Assembly (NCBI GenBank): GCA_022823725.1
Contig: JAJEHL010000049.1
Coordinates: 1 to 64,000 of the forward strand
Source of the DNA: Candidatus Latescibacterota bacterium
GTDB lineage: Bacteria; Latescibacterota; UBA2968
DNA length: 64,000 bases
Reading direction: 5' to 3'
In this document: one piece after another, positions 16,400-26,700 of the stretch
Numbering within the stretch: position 1 is the stretch's first letter
Layout of the letters: each line of letters starts with the position of its first letter
The notes under the pieces: generated by a model
Database searches by the model: none
Told to the model about the DNA's origin: nothing
The model's input: the letters and a program-made list of their open reading frames with translations, nothing else
Position numbers and translations under genes: made by a program

Positions 16400-17527
16400 T
16401 TATTGACTATCCGAGACCGGGTAAAGGGTTAGTCTCGCTTTTCTTCCCGCGCCTTCATCGGAAACGATTAGTGTGCCGTCCGCGGCGAAGGCAATACCTT
16501 CTATCTGGCGATGCCACTGGGCGGGAAACTCTCTGACAGCAACGACCTGGCCATCTGGCGTGATCTCCGCGATAGCTCCCTGACGCGCAGCTACGATAAA
16601 GTAATTTCCAGACATTGGGTGTCGCTCGATTCCCGAAGGCTGGAATTTTTTTCCTTTGATGTGTTGAGAGAATTCAGCGACAGGTATTACGGTATGTGCA
16701 TCTACACTGAGCTGTTTGTCGTCAATTGACCAATGATATATTGCCAACTGTCCCTCCATGTCTGCACTGCGAGCGTCCTTGCACATCAGTAAGAGCGCTC
16801 GCTTGCTCTCGTCATACGCCAGGCCCTCTATTTCGCAATCTCTGCCGACGCCAGTCGTATAGACATTGAAGAGAACAGACACGCCAGCAGCCCCCTCACG
16901 ACACGCGTATAGTCGTCCTGAACTCGTGACCAAATAGATCTGGTCGCCAATTGTTGCAATGCCCTCGAAATCACTGGCAACCGGGTTCTTCATGTCCGTC
17001 AGTTGGAATGATTTTGCGATTGACCCATTTTGATAATCGATCTCGAAAATGATCCCTCTTTCATCATTGTGCGCCAGGAGTCGGTTGTCTCTGGTCATTG
17101 CCAAACCCGAGATTTCCTCAAGATTCGTGGGGAGCTTTAAGTGCGTCGCGGTCTTTTCGTTTAGTGTATAGTTTTCGAGAGATATTTTCCTTTGTAATAC
17201 TGCCATCGTGTCCACCAAAGGGGAGGCGATCGAAGTATCTGAAGCTGTCTCTTCGTTCAGTGTATAGTTTTCGGGAGATATTTCTCCTTCTAATACTGCC
17301 ATTGTATCTGCCAAAGGGCGAATAATCGAAGTATCTGAAGCGGTCTCCATTGTGTCTGCCAAAGGAAGGATGGTAGAAGTATCTAAAATAGGAACATCAG
17401 GATCTGCTTTTGACGAATTTCCACTAAAATCTGAAGAGGGATCCCCTCCATAGAACATTGACAACAGGTAGAGAAAAATGCCAAAACCAAGGAATCCCAG
17501 CAGAAATTTATCTGTGTGATTTTTCAT
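16400..17527 (-). CDS. SdiA-regulated-like beta-propeller protein with N-terminal anchor
   Basis: A 375-residue protein. One hydrophobic segment at about 9-26 likely anchors it in the inner membrane with the rest outside. Residues 45-130 contain two to three imperfect copies of a D-T-S-I-x-x-P-L-x-D-T-M unit followed by I-S-x-E-N-Y-T-L-N-E, a low-complexity linker made by internal duplication. Residues 130-372 look like an SdiA-regulated (YjiK-type) propeller with E-I-S-G-L-A, D-F-E-G-I-A, E-I-E-G-L-A-Y-D and Q-I-E-G-I-A-F blocks. The molecular role of this family is not settled; calcium-dependent esterase-like folds have been suggested for relatives. Confidence 0.7.
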   Translation of the reverse strand: MKNHTDKFLLGFLGFGIFLYLLSMFYGGDPSSDFSGNSSKADPDVPILDTSTILPLADTMETASDTSIIRPLADTMAVLEGEISPENYTLNEETASDTSIASPLVDTMAVLQRKISLENYTLNEKTATHLKLPTNLEEISGLAMTRDNRLLAHNDERGIIFEIDYQNGSIAKSFQLTDMKNPVASDFEGIATIGDQIYLVTSSGRLYACREGAAGVSVLFNVYTTGVGRDCEIEGLAYDESKRALLLMCKDARSADMEGQLAIYHWSIDDKQLSVDAHTVIPVAEFSQHIKGKKFQPSGIERHPMSGNYFIVAARQGAIAEITPDGQVVAVREFPAQWHRQIEGIAFAADGTLIVSDEGAGRKARLTLYPVSDSQ

Positions 17528-17598
17528 TTGTCATTATACCGTTATGGGTGTGCGTACCAGACTTTTCAAGTGACAGGAAGGCTTTGAGGATACCAATT

Positions 17599-18513
17599 TT
17601 AAACTTTTGTCAGCGTTGCGTTTTTGATACTTTTTTTGCTTTTTTCAATATCCCGGATGAGGATAGGCAGAGCGACGGATTGTTTTAATAAAACATCATA
17701 CACAATGATGGCCGTTCCATCTTCTTTCTCGATCACATCTGCTACCTGCCACTGTTTGGTCCCGGATTTCAGGATTTGAGCTGTTGCTTTTTGCGCTGTT
17801 TCGACCTTCGTTGTGTGTACCTCAATCCGGGCATCATAGGGATTCCCGGCAGTGGTCTTTGTTTCAGAAGTATGGACCGAGTGATCAGGAGAAACAATTC
17901 TCCAGCCGGATAGTACTGGGGGTTCCGCGCCATAATTTATTTTCCACACGCCCAGTGTTATGGTGACAAAAGCCAGCGATGCGATGTAGGCCACAGTCGT
18001 AAGCTGGGTGCCGGCCGCCAGCCCTATCCCGATGACCATAAACATGTACACGCCCTCTATGGTCGATTTGAGTGAGAGTCGAAAGGTGACGGCGGCCACG
18101 ATACCCGCCAGACTGAACGCAAGGGCAAGACTACCCTTCACCAAAAAAACAACCAGTGAGATCGCGACAGGTATCACGAGCAGAGTTTGTATAAAGGCTT
18201 GACTGTATTTCTTGGACGGATGCGTCCAGGCATATACCCAGGTAATTGGGAGGGTGACACCGAAGGCCAGTACCAGAGCGACCACAACTGGAATCGTGTG
18301 TTCCGGATCGGCGAGCCGGTTTATCCCTTCTTTGATGTTGCCAAGCGGAACGGCCGCATCGACTCCAGAATTAAAGGATGTTCCTACAAAGATGCGTTCG
18401 CGCTCCTGGGCGACATAATGGAGAATTTCCGGGAATATGTGAAATATCGCGTTGAGAATCAAAAGCCACGTGATATAGTAAACGGCGAGACGTATAATGA
18501 TGTTGTTGAGCAT
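17599..18513 (-). CDS. DUF4956 domain membrane protein
   Basis: A 304-residue protein with about five to six membrane helices in the first 200 residues and a soluble C-terminal part. The segment V-K-G-S-L-A-L-A-F-S-L-A-G-I-V-A-A-V-T-F-R is the DUF4956 signature. An excellent SD (AAGGAGG) precedes the start. The family often occurs beside VTC/polyphosphate-polymerase-like or CotH kinase-like proteins. Here the upstream neighbour, 18 bases away on the same strand, is a kinase-like/beta-barrel fusion, which fits that association pattern. Confidence 0.8.
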   Translation of the reverse strand: MLNNIIIRLAVYYITWLLILNAIFHIFPEILHYVAQERERIFVGTSFNSGVDAAVPLGNIKEGINRLADPEHTIPVVVALVLAFGVTLPITWVYAWTHPSKKYSQAFIQTLLVIPVAISLVVFLVKGSLALAFSLAGIVAAVTFRLSLKSTIEGVYMFMVIGIGLAAGTQLTTVAYIASLAFVTITLGVWKINYGAEPPVLSGWRIVSPDHSVHTSETKTTAGNPYDARIEVHTTKVETAQKATAQILKSGTKQWQVADVIEKEDGTAIIVYDVLLKQSVALPILIRDIEKSKKSIKNATLTKV

Positions 18514-18531
18514 CGCATCCTCCTTTATGAG

Positions 18532-21252
18532 CTAAAACATAAAACCAGCGCGCAGATATACGCCCGTGAGGTCATCGCCTTTTACAACTGCCGCGCTAAA
18601 GGTCTGCTGGCGCTTGAGAAAGGACAGCCAGAATCCACCTCCGATACTGGTGTGCCATTTGTCAGCATTGTCCGGGTCTCCGTCATAAATCACCCGGCCA
18701 GTATCAGCCGTACCGAATAATCCGAACTCTCCCGACACCAGAAGCTTAATTTTGGTCAGAACCAGTCGCAGTTCGGAATTTCCATACAGCGCAGTTTCTC
18801 CAGCGAACCGGTTTTTTCGGAAACCGCGTAAATTGCCACTGGATATGCCACTGCCGACAAAACCCGACCCGCCCAGAAAGGCACTTTCGTGAAAGGGAAA
18901 GGTTCCCCACACTTTCTTGCCACCTGCTCTTAAGGCAAGGGTCGGGGTAGTCGGAATAGGAGCAGTCAGGTAAGTACTGGCTTCCCCATCTATGCTGCCA
19001 AAGGTCGATTCCGCATCCCAGACGCCCGGATAGATGTCTCCGGCAACTCTGACCCTGACCCCCTGAGTGGGATATCCTAAACTGTTGCGCGTGTCGTACA
19101 CGACTTCACCCAGTGCGCCTACCTGACCGAAGGAGTCCGTACCGTACAGTGGTTGATCGAGCGAACCGATATATTTTTCCCTGTTGGAACTGAGTGGTGT
19201 GTTTGAATACTTGATAATTGGCCCAAAGTCAATGGTTAATTTCGAGCGGAGCGATCCCATACCAACATGAGGCATATCTCCTTTATAATCTCCCACTCGA
19301 AACTCGAGGGCCGGTGCGAAAACGAAATAATTTTGTTCCACCTTGTAGAAGGAAGACGGACGTGGCACCTCCGTTTTGTTACCGAATCCGTTGAACCGGA
19401 CTGTGTGGATTCCGGAGTACTCTAAGTAGATTTTCGCGTCGTAGCCGCGCATGAGTTCGCGAAAGTTTCCCGTATATGAGGCAAAGGGCTTAATTCCATC
19501 GAGATCATTGTCTTTCGCCAACCCGATTTTAAAAAAATGTTGCGAAGAGAAAGGGTCTTTTCGATAGCCGAAATGCTGCCGATGGTAGGTCAATCCCACG
19601 AATGCATCCAGATCCGGATTTATCCTGATAATCGGAGCAGTTAGAGCCTGCCCGCCCCAGTCCAGTGCATATCTCGCGCGGAGAAGCCGAGCGGGAGGAC
19701 GCTTGTAGGGTCTCTCGTCGAGTTTTGCTCCCTTGCCTTTGATAAACTGATTTTTTCCACGATAATCATAAAACCGAGTTTTTGAGGCACCAGATTGGGA
19801 TGCGTTTGTCAGTGTGTCATCTCCACCGCCACCATCAATGCGAACCACAATCCGTCCCTTTGTCCCCGATATTTCCGCACGGTCATCCCCGCCCCGGAGG
19901 TATATCCGAACTTCCCGGGTTTCCTGGGGGTGGAAAGTTCTTTGGAAATAGGGCGTTGTTTTCCCTTCTCCTCCAGTACCTTCTATCAGACCGATACGAA
20001 CCGCGAGATCACCGTTCGGCAGGTGCTCACACTGGGCGTACTCGTCCTTATCGGTTGCCTGGATTTCGACCTGTCGGGTAATCAATTCATAGTATCTGTT
20101 GACAAATTCAGGCAATGCGTCCCGCCTCGATTTGAGGGCTTGTGTAAGTGTTTCTCCGATCATTTCGTAATAAGGTGGTGGAAGTCTCCGCACGGCATCC
20201 TCAATAACCTGGTCGGGCAAGTCATTGCGAAACGCCGTTACGACCGAATCCCAGGCGGTCTTATTGAGTTCGGCCAGAAACTCGCGGTCCATCTCCCAAC
20301 CCGTAGTCGATAGCCCCACCAGGCTCGGATACTTGTCTCCGAACGTGATTTGTCGGGGGAGCCGTTTGCGTGCCATTGCCATAGCAAATCCCTTGAAGCC
20401 GATAAAAGCCTGGTCGCGGTCTTCGGGTATTGTAAGCCATGTATAACAATCGCCATCGGGGAATTGCGCCCATCTCCACTGGCCGTAATGGCGGTCCTTG
20501 TCGCCGATGAAAAGATCCATCAGTTTCGCCTTTAGATAGGCACGGGCATCGATGCGGTTGCAGGGACTTTCTTCAAGGTGTTCCCACAGCCTTTCTGTCC
20601 CGCTGACCCTCCGGGAACCCGCAAAGCCGGGCGTATCGTCCGGTCCTTCAGACGGGTGTTCTTGCAGCGTTCCGATAAGGCCGGCAAACTCTTCGCGGTA
20701 TTCCCCCAGCCTTGGATCATCCGGAATAACGACGAGCGTGTGCTTGGAATGGAGGATACCAGTGGCTTCCATCAGAGGGTCAACCACGAGTGCCCCTGTT
20801 GGTAAAAGCGCGCTGATCAAGTCCTGAAGGACGTCATCTACAATCGTATCCTTGAGTTCGTCCCATATTCTTTTGGTGGGATCTTTATCCAGGGACCGAA
20901 CTGTATAGCGGCGGCCGTCTTCCCCTGTAAAGTGAAGCGAGATGGACTGCCCGAATCCGCCAGTGCGCAGCGGTGTCAGGCCACCTCCTGTGCTGTTGAG
21001 GTCGAGGACCGCAACCTCGATAGGGGTGGTCCAGAGGTCCCGGTTATTGCTGCCGTAGAACCAGCGTTTGAATCCGCCAGCCTGGAACCTTTCTCCTGGA
21101 ATTACCACATGGGTCTTAGCACCCGGCGGAGGAATAGATCGGTGAATCCTGTATCCCGGTGGCGGTGAATCCTCCTGAGATGTGGATTCTGCTGATAGAG
21201 AAGAAGCGAGCAATAGCGAAAGTACAATAGCGTTCCATCTGGAAAATATCAT
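18532..21252 (-). CDS. Outer-membrane beta-barrel fused to a kinase-like domain
   Basis: A 906-residue secreted protein with a signal peptide at about 1-22. Residues 110-290 contain G-D-K-D-R-H-Y-G-Q at 250-258 and P-E-D-R-D-Q-A-F at 276-283, which resemble the catalytic-loop and metal-binding Asp motifs of HipA/Fam20-type kinases (D-R-H-x-x-N and a later D). A short Asp/Gly-rich strand region (about 460-500) follows. The C-terminal 350 residues are a BamA/Omp85-like surface-antigen barrel with alternating strands, G-E-V-V-Y-D-T-R-N-S-L-G-Y-P-T-Q-G, G-S-G-F-V-G-S-G and a terminal Phe. The SD is AAAGGAAAA. It is transcribed with the DUF4956 gene. The kinase role is inferred from motifs only. 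Confidence 0.7.
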   Translation of the reverse strand: MIFSRWNAIVLSLLLASSLSAESTSQEDSPPPGYRIHRSIPPPGAKTHVVIPGERFQAGGFKRWFYGSNNRDLWTTPIEVAVLDLNSTGGGLTPLRTGGFGQSISLHFTGEDGRRYTVRSLDKDPTKRIWDELKDTIVDDVLQDLISALLPTGALVVDPLMEATGILHSKHTLVVIPDDPRLGEYREEFAGLIGTLQEHPSEGPDDTPGFAGSRRVSGTERLWEHLEESPCNRIDARAYLKAKLMDLFIGDKDRHYGQWRWAQFPDGDCYTWLTIPEDRDQAFIGFKGFAMAMARKRLPRQITFGDKYPSLVGLSTTGWEMDREFLAELNKTAWDSVVTAFRNDLPDQVIEDAVRRLPPPYYEMIGETLTQALKSRRDALPEFVNRYYELITRQVEIQATDKDEYAQCEHLPNGDLAVRIGLIEGTGGEGKTTPYFQRTFHPQETREVRIYLRGGDDRAEISGTKGRIVVRIDGGGGDDTLTNASQSGASKTRFYDYRGKNQFIKGKGAKLDERPYKRPPARLLRARYALDWGGQALTAPIIRINPDLDAFVGLTYHRQHFGYRKDPFSSQHFFKIGLAKDNDLDGIKPFASYTGNFRELMRGYDAKIYLEYSGIHTVRFNGFGNKTEVPRPSSFYKVEQNYFVFAPALEFRVGDYKGDMPHVGMGSLRSKLTIDFGPIIKYSNTPLSSNREKYIGSLDQPLYGTDSFGQVGALGEVVYDTRNSLGYPTQGVRVRVAGDIYPGVWDAESTFGSIDGEASTYLTAPIPTTPTLALRAGGKKVWGTFPFHESAFLGGSGFVGSGISSGNLRGFRKNRFAGETALYGNSELRLVLTKIKLLVSGEFGLFGTADTGRVIYDGDPDNADKWHTSIGGGFWLSFLKRQQTFSAAVVKGDDLTGVYLRAGFMF

Positions 21253-21305
21253 GCTTTTCCTTTCGTTTCAAGGTGATTTGGATAACTCGAAGTTGGAATG
21301 ACGTA

Positions 21306-23546
21306 TCAAAACGCAAATCCGACTGAGGTATAAATCCGGACATCTTTTTCTTCTGTACTCACAATATCAACGCGAATGGGGCCTAAAAACGTCGTGCTGA
21401 TATAACCCCCAATACCAAAACCGTGGATACGGGTATTGGGCTGATCCGGATTGGAAGACATATTGTACAGACCGCCCTGATAGAAAATGCCGACAGCACT
21501 GAGTGGTATGGATCCCCAAAATTTCATGTGGCTCCAAATAGAAATGCCCGCCGATACGAACCTGAAAGCTCTCAAGTTGTCGCGTTTGAGACCGACAACG
21601 CGCAATGCTGCATTACTAAAGTGTCCTGCACCCCCTAATGCGAAGTGTTCATATATCGGTGCGGGCTGTGTCATATAGCCTCCGTGAGACCAGAGGCCCA
21701 CACTCAATTGCGGATGGGGGCTGGCGAAGTACGCGAGTTGTGTTTGCACCTGCTTATGTGAAAATGTCCGATGCACCCATTTTGCTTGCGTTTGAAAATA
21801 GATGCCGTGTCTTGTCAAAAACGCATCATCTCGGGTGTCAATGCCTGCAGATAGCCACAAGGCGGGCAGATCTTTAGACGCATTGCCTATTGAACTGTCC
21901 ACATCGCGAATGCGGGCATGCTCAACTTGATACCCCACTTTGAAACCACCCCAACTGTGGAACAAAACCTGCATGCCCAATCGCGCGCGAAAACGCTTCT
22001 CGTTATACGTGTTCTGGCGTTGCCCATTTTGAAAATACAACCGGTCTTGATTCCAACCTCGAATCTGCCCGAAGAAACCCAGACGCTTAGATGAGCGAAA
22101 AATTAAATCCACTTCAGCAAGCTTCAAATTGCCCAATAGACCGCGAAAATAAAACTCTGCTACGGGGCCATAAGCATTTTGATGTGCAAACTCGGTCAGT
22201 GCCGCAACCCCAAAATCGTTGTCGTAATGAAGTCCTATTTTCAACTCACTGGGAGGATTTTCAAGCACCTGAAAAACCAATTCGGTATAGTCTTCATGGT
22301 AGATAACCTCGTAATCTACCGTTTGAAATAATCCGGTCGCATAGAATCGGCCAGATTCGTTTTCCAGTTTTCGAAACGATATCGGCTTGTTGACGAACTT
22401 TTCCAATCGCGCTGTAAATACCTCTTGTGAATAGCGCTCTAAACCCTCAATCCGAACCCGGTCAATCACAATATCCGATGGTATATCTACCCAGGTTCTG
22501 AAATCAAAATCATCTGGCAATATCGACGGTCTCGACTTTTCAACGCGTTTTGAAATTCCGAGCTTTTGCAGAGCCTTCCAGATCGCACCTATATGTTTTT
22601 CGGCTTCTTTTTCCCCAACCGGGATCAAGGTGTACGACAGATTAAAATCGCCTGCATCAAATCCTTTTAAATCGGGCATTATCAACACATGAGCGCGTTT
22701 TCGATTTTCGATTTTTTTTTCTTCAATTCGAAAACTAACAGCTTGATCGATGACGTCGACGAGGTCTTCAATTTCGTGTTTTTGAGACTTCAAAGGCGTG
22801 GCGCAATCTACGGCAATAACCAAATCAGCACCAGCGTCTAATGCGACATCTACAGGCAAGTTATTGACAATGCCGCCATCTACGAGATGGGTTTGTTCTG
22901 TACTTATCGGTGCAAATACCCCGGGAACAGAAATACTTGCTCTGATTGCCGTGCCGAGCGAGCCATTTTTAATCACGACCTGTTCGCCAGATAAAATATC
23001 TGTTGCTATTGCGCGAAAAGGCGTTGACAGCCGATCAAAATCGTTTCTCGCCCGATAAATTGCGCCCAGGGTCAATTGATTGAGAAAATGCTGAATTTTT
23101 TGTCCGGCAAAAACTCCATAGGGCAATTTCAGGTTCAGTTTATCGAGGCGCAATGCAAGCATCTGGCGATCAGCTATTGGTTTGCGATTCAAATTCGACA
23201 GACGGCGGTTGGGGCTATTGTTGGTTATTTCCCACCAATCTGTTCCCACAATAATGCGTTCGACATTATCAACAGAATATCCAGCGGCGTACAATCCTCC
23301 TACCAGAGCACCGTAACTCACGCCCACAATCAAATCAATGGGGATGCCTTCGCGTTCGAGCACGCGTAACACGCCGATATGTGCCCCTCCACGCGCGCCT
23401 CCTCCACTGAGCACGAGTGCGACTCGGGGCTTCTGTTTTGCAAAAGAAGGAAGCGTGCTGAACAGGACAAAACCAAAACAAAAAATAAAAACAAATAGGC
23501 TTTGAACTATCCCGCATTTGGTTGCGTATAACGTTTTGTTCGTCAT
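21306..23546 (-). CDS. Patatin-like phospholipase with POTRA and beta-barrel (type Vd/PlpD-like)
   Basis: A 746-residue protein. After a signal peptide comes a patatin domain with the oxyanion motif S-G-G-G-A-R-G-G, nucleophile motif G-V-S-Y-G and catalytic D-G-G-I-V-N-N. A POTRA-like segment and a C-terminal Omp85-type barrel follow, ending in a terminal Phe. This order matches PlpD-like type Vd autotransporters, which display a lipase at or beyond the outer membrane. The ATG at 23546 has GGGAA upstream; the longer frame begins with TTG. It lies tandem to the kinase/barrel gene, 54 bases apart, so the two outer-membrane proteins may be co-expressed. Confidence 0.88.
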   Translation of the reverse strand: MTNKTLYATKCGIVQSLFVFIFCFGFVLFSTLPSFAKQKPRVALVLSGGGARGGAHIGVLRVLEREGIPIDLIVGVSYGALVGGLYAAGYSVDNVERIIVGTDWWEITNNSPNRRLSNLNRKPIADRQMLALRLDKLNLKLPYGVFAGQKIQHFLNQLTLGAIYRARNDFDRLSTPFRAIATDILSGEQVVIKNGSLGTAIRASISVPGVFAPISTEQTHLVDGGIVNNLPVDVALDAGADLVIAVDCATPLKSQKHEIEDLVDVIDQAVSFRIEEKKIENRKRAHVLIMPDLKGFDAGDFNLSYTLIPVGEKEAEKHIGAIWKALQKLGISKRVEKSRPSILPDDFDFRTWVDIPSDIVIDRVRIEGLERYSQEVFTARLEKFVNKPISFRKLENESGRFYATGLFQTVDYEVIYHEDYTELVFQVLENPPSELKIGLHYDNDFGVAALTEFAHQNAYGPVAEFYFRGLLGNLKLAEVDLIFRSSKRLGFFGQIRGWNQDRLYFQNGQRQNTYNEKRFRARLGMQVLFHSWGGFKVGYQVEHARIRDVDSSIGNASKDLPALWLSAGIDTRDDAFLTRHGIYFQTQAKWVHRTFSHKQVQTQLAYFASPHPQLSVGLWSHGGYMTQPAPIYEHFALGGAGHFSNAALRVVGLKRDNLRAFRFVSAGISIWSHMKFWGSIPLSAVGIFYQGGLYNMSSNPDQPNTRIHGFGIGGYISTTFLGPIRVDIVSTEEKDVRIYTSVGFAF

Positions 23547-23635
23547 TTGATTCCCGGCTTCGAAAGATCGATCCGCTCTCTGCCCCAATCAAATCATTTT
23601 ATGCACATATCTCAATGAATTACAGAATTTTAAAA

Positions 23636-23674
23636 AAAACGATATATCGTTTTAAAGCCAATATATCGCCCTTA
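23636..23674 (-). promoter_or_regulatory. Palindrome plus shared ATATATCG motif upstream of patatin/barrel gene
   Basis: An 18-base perfect palindrome AAAACGATATATCGTTTT (23636-23653) is followed by ATATATCGCCCTTA (23661-23674). The second motif recurs with one mismatch at 42967-42980, upstream of another outer-membrane barrel gene at a similar distance from the start. A common operator or promoter element is plausible. Confidence 0.45.
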
Positions 23675-23692
23675 TTAAAGAGGAACAAGTCT

Positions 23693-23780
23693 TATTCGGG
23701 TTGCGTCTGTAGCACGGCAATCAGGCCACCGCGCACAACGGGATGATCGTCTGCAACGACGATGCGACTGGGCCTGTCAT
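23693..23780 (-). pseudogene. N-terminal scrap of a NarL-type response regulator
   Basis: Directly after the WD40 gene stop, one minus-strand frame reads R-I-V-V-A-D-D-H-P-V-V-R-G-G-L-I-A-V-L-Q and stops soon after. This is the beta1-alpha1 part of a NarL/LuxR-type receiver. No start codon lies in frame and nothing else of the protein follows, so it is a decayed fragment. Confidence 0.6.
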
Positions 23781-23782
23781 AT

Positions 23783-26700
23783 CTATTCCCCTTCTTTGTC
23801 AAAGGCGTTGGCAAAGATTAGAAAATCACTGAACTCGATAGTGCCATCCCCATCCAGATCGTATCGCACATCATACCCAGCATCGCCATGATTTAATCCG
23901 AACTGTGCCGCAAATAACAAAAAGTCGGGAAAGCCCACAGTCCCATCCCCATCAAAGTCGGGCGTAGGGGCTGTTGCGGAAGTTTGAGGTGTGATATACG
24001 GCGACATGTCCCATAGCAGAACCGTGCCATCCAAACTCCCACTGGCGAGTACACTGCCATCCCGATTAAACGCGACGCTCCAGACTTCCGATATATGCCC
24101 TTCGAGCGTTTGCTCGGGCTGTCCGGTGGCGACATTCCATAGACGAATGGCGCGGTCCAAACTCCCACTGGCGAGTATGCTGCCATCAGGGCTGAACGCA
24201 ATGCTTCGGATATCATCCGTATGCCCTTCCAGCGTCTGCATGGGCTGTCCGGTGGCGACATTCCATAGGCGAATGATGCCGTCTGCATCCGCACTGGCGA
24301 GTGTCTTCCCGTCTGAACTGAATGCAACGCTCCAGACTGCCGACGTATGCCCTTCGAATGCCTTTAAGGGCTGTTCACTGGTGGCATCCCACAGACGGAT
24401 GATGCCGTCCGTACTCCCACTGGCGAGTGTGCCATCTGGACTGAATGCGACACTCCAGACATCCGCCTCAAGCCCTGTGATCCTCTTTAGTAACTTTCCC
24501 GTGGTAGCATCTCGAAAATCAATAGAACCATGAACATGGTCTCCACCTTTTCCAGCTGCGAGCATACTACCATCCCTTGAGAACGCGACCGAAAAAATAA
24601 AAGGATCATATTTATAGGGGTCACTGCCGCCGCCAAGGCCAAAGCCGATGGTGATACCTCCAATTCTAATGCCAGTGAGACCACCGCTGGTGTCACCAAA
24701 GCCGATGCCACCAATGCCGATTCCGATGCCAGAGCCAGAGCCTCCATAGGATCTATCGGGCAGGCTCCTTTTGTACTGTCCCGTGACTCCATCCCACAGA
24801 TGGATTGTTTTGCCCGCCACACTGGCGAGCGTGCTGCCATCCGGATTGAACGCGACGCTGCGGACGGCAGATGCATGCCCTGGTAGCCTCTTCTCGTGCT
24901 GTGCTGTATCCCCATCCCACAGATCAATTGAACCAGCCCAATTGCCACTGACGAGGGTGCCATCCGGGCTGAACGCGACGCTTCGGCCCAACCATTTATG
25001 CCCTGTGATCGTGTTTAATGGTAGTCCTGTAGTGCCCCATAGAATGAGTTCTTCTCCACCTCCACTGGCGAATCGCCCATCCTGGCTGAACGCGACCTTT
25101 CGCACAGGCCACGCATGCCCTGTGAGCCTCTGCTTGTGTTGCCCTGTGTCCACATCCCATAAATCAATATTGCCTCCCCCAAAAAACTTTCCTCCGCCAC
25201 TGATCAGCGTGTTGCCATCTGGACTAAATGCGACGCTATAATAGTAGGTAGGCACTGGAGGAAAATCGGACTTTTCTAAACGTTGCTCTGTGCCTGTGTC
25301 CGGATCCCACAAATAGAGGTCGCCCTGGCGCATTCCCGGGAGAGTCTGACTGGCACCGGCGAGTGTGCTACCATCCGGGCTGAATGCGACACTCCAGATT
25401 CCACCTGCATTCACTCCCCACGGTTCGATCTTTTTCCTGTGCTGTCCTGTGGTGGCATCCCAAAGATGGATGATACCACTAAGAAAAGATTTTCCAGCAC
25501 TGGCGAGCGTGTTGCCATCCGGGCTGAACGCGATACCATTGACAATCTCCGCATTTCCAAATACATCCAGCGTAGTGAGCACTCTCAGGTGCTGTCCTGT
25601 GGTGGCGTCCCACAGATGGATTGTACCGCCCTGACTGCCACTGGCAAGCGTGCCATTCCGGCTGAACGCGACGCTGCGGACGGCAGACCGGTGCCCAGTG
25701 AGCGTATTCAAGTGCTGTCCTGTGGTGGCGTCCCACAGATGGATTGTACCGTCCCAACCGCCACCAGCGAGTGTGCTGCCATCCGGGTTGAACGCAACGC
25801 TGCGGACGGCAGACGTATGTCCCGTGAGGAGGTCGATCTCGGCACCGGTGAGTGCATTATAGACCCAAACACCGATGCCACTGCCGACTGCCAACCGCGT
25901 GCCATCATCTGAATACGCGATATCCAATATCCAACCTTTGCCCAGGCGTGCGGTTACGCCATTGGGTAAATGCCATGTCCAGTAATCACGATCTCTGCTG
26001 TGCGGCACGTCAGGCGTTCCAACAGTAAATATCACAAACTCCTGTCCAGCAGATACTCTGACAATAGTGTATGTTCCCGGGCCGGGACCAAGCGTGAGCG
26101 TCCGTTCTGCGCGACCATTGGCATCGGTTGTTACGTGCTCAACTGTGAGCAGACCACTGAGCTTTCCCTCACCGGCGGTGACCGTAAAGGTGACTTGAAC
26201 CCCCGGTAAAGGATTACCGTACTGATCTCGTACTTCAACGATCAGGGGATTGGGCAACGCAGTGCCGGGTGTGCCTTGCTGATCATTGCCGGATATTATC
26301 ACCAATCCCGCAGGCTGTGGCTGAACCGCCTCAGCTACGTCCCATAGTTTGATCGTCTCATCCTCTGACCCAGAAGCGACCGTCGTCCCATCGGGGGAGA
26401 ACGCTACCGAAAGAACCTCCTCTGTATGGCCTTCAAGTGTGGCGATATTTGTGCCCGTCGCCACGTCCCACAGCTTGACCTTTCCATCCTCTGACCCGGA
26501 AACGATGGTTGCACCATCGGGTGAAAATCCCACAGATGTGACGTAATCCTTATGCCCTTCAAAGGTAGCGGTATTTGTGCGCGTTACCACGTCCCACAGC
26601 TTGACTGTCTTATCATTTGATCCAGAAGCGAGTTGTGTGCCATCGCGCGAGAACACTAATGAAGTGACATTTCCCGTATGCCCTTTAAGTGTGATCGCGT

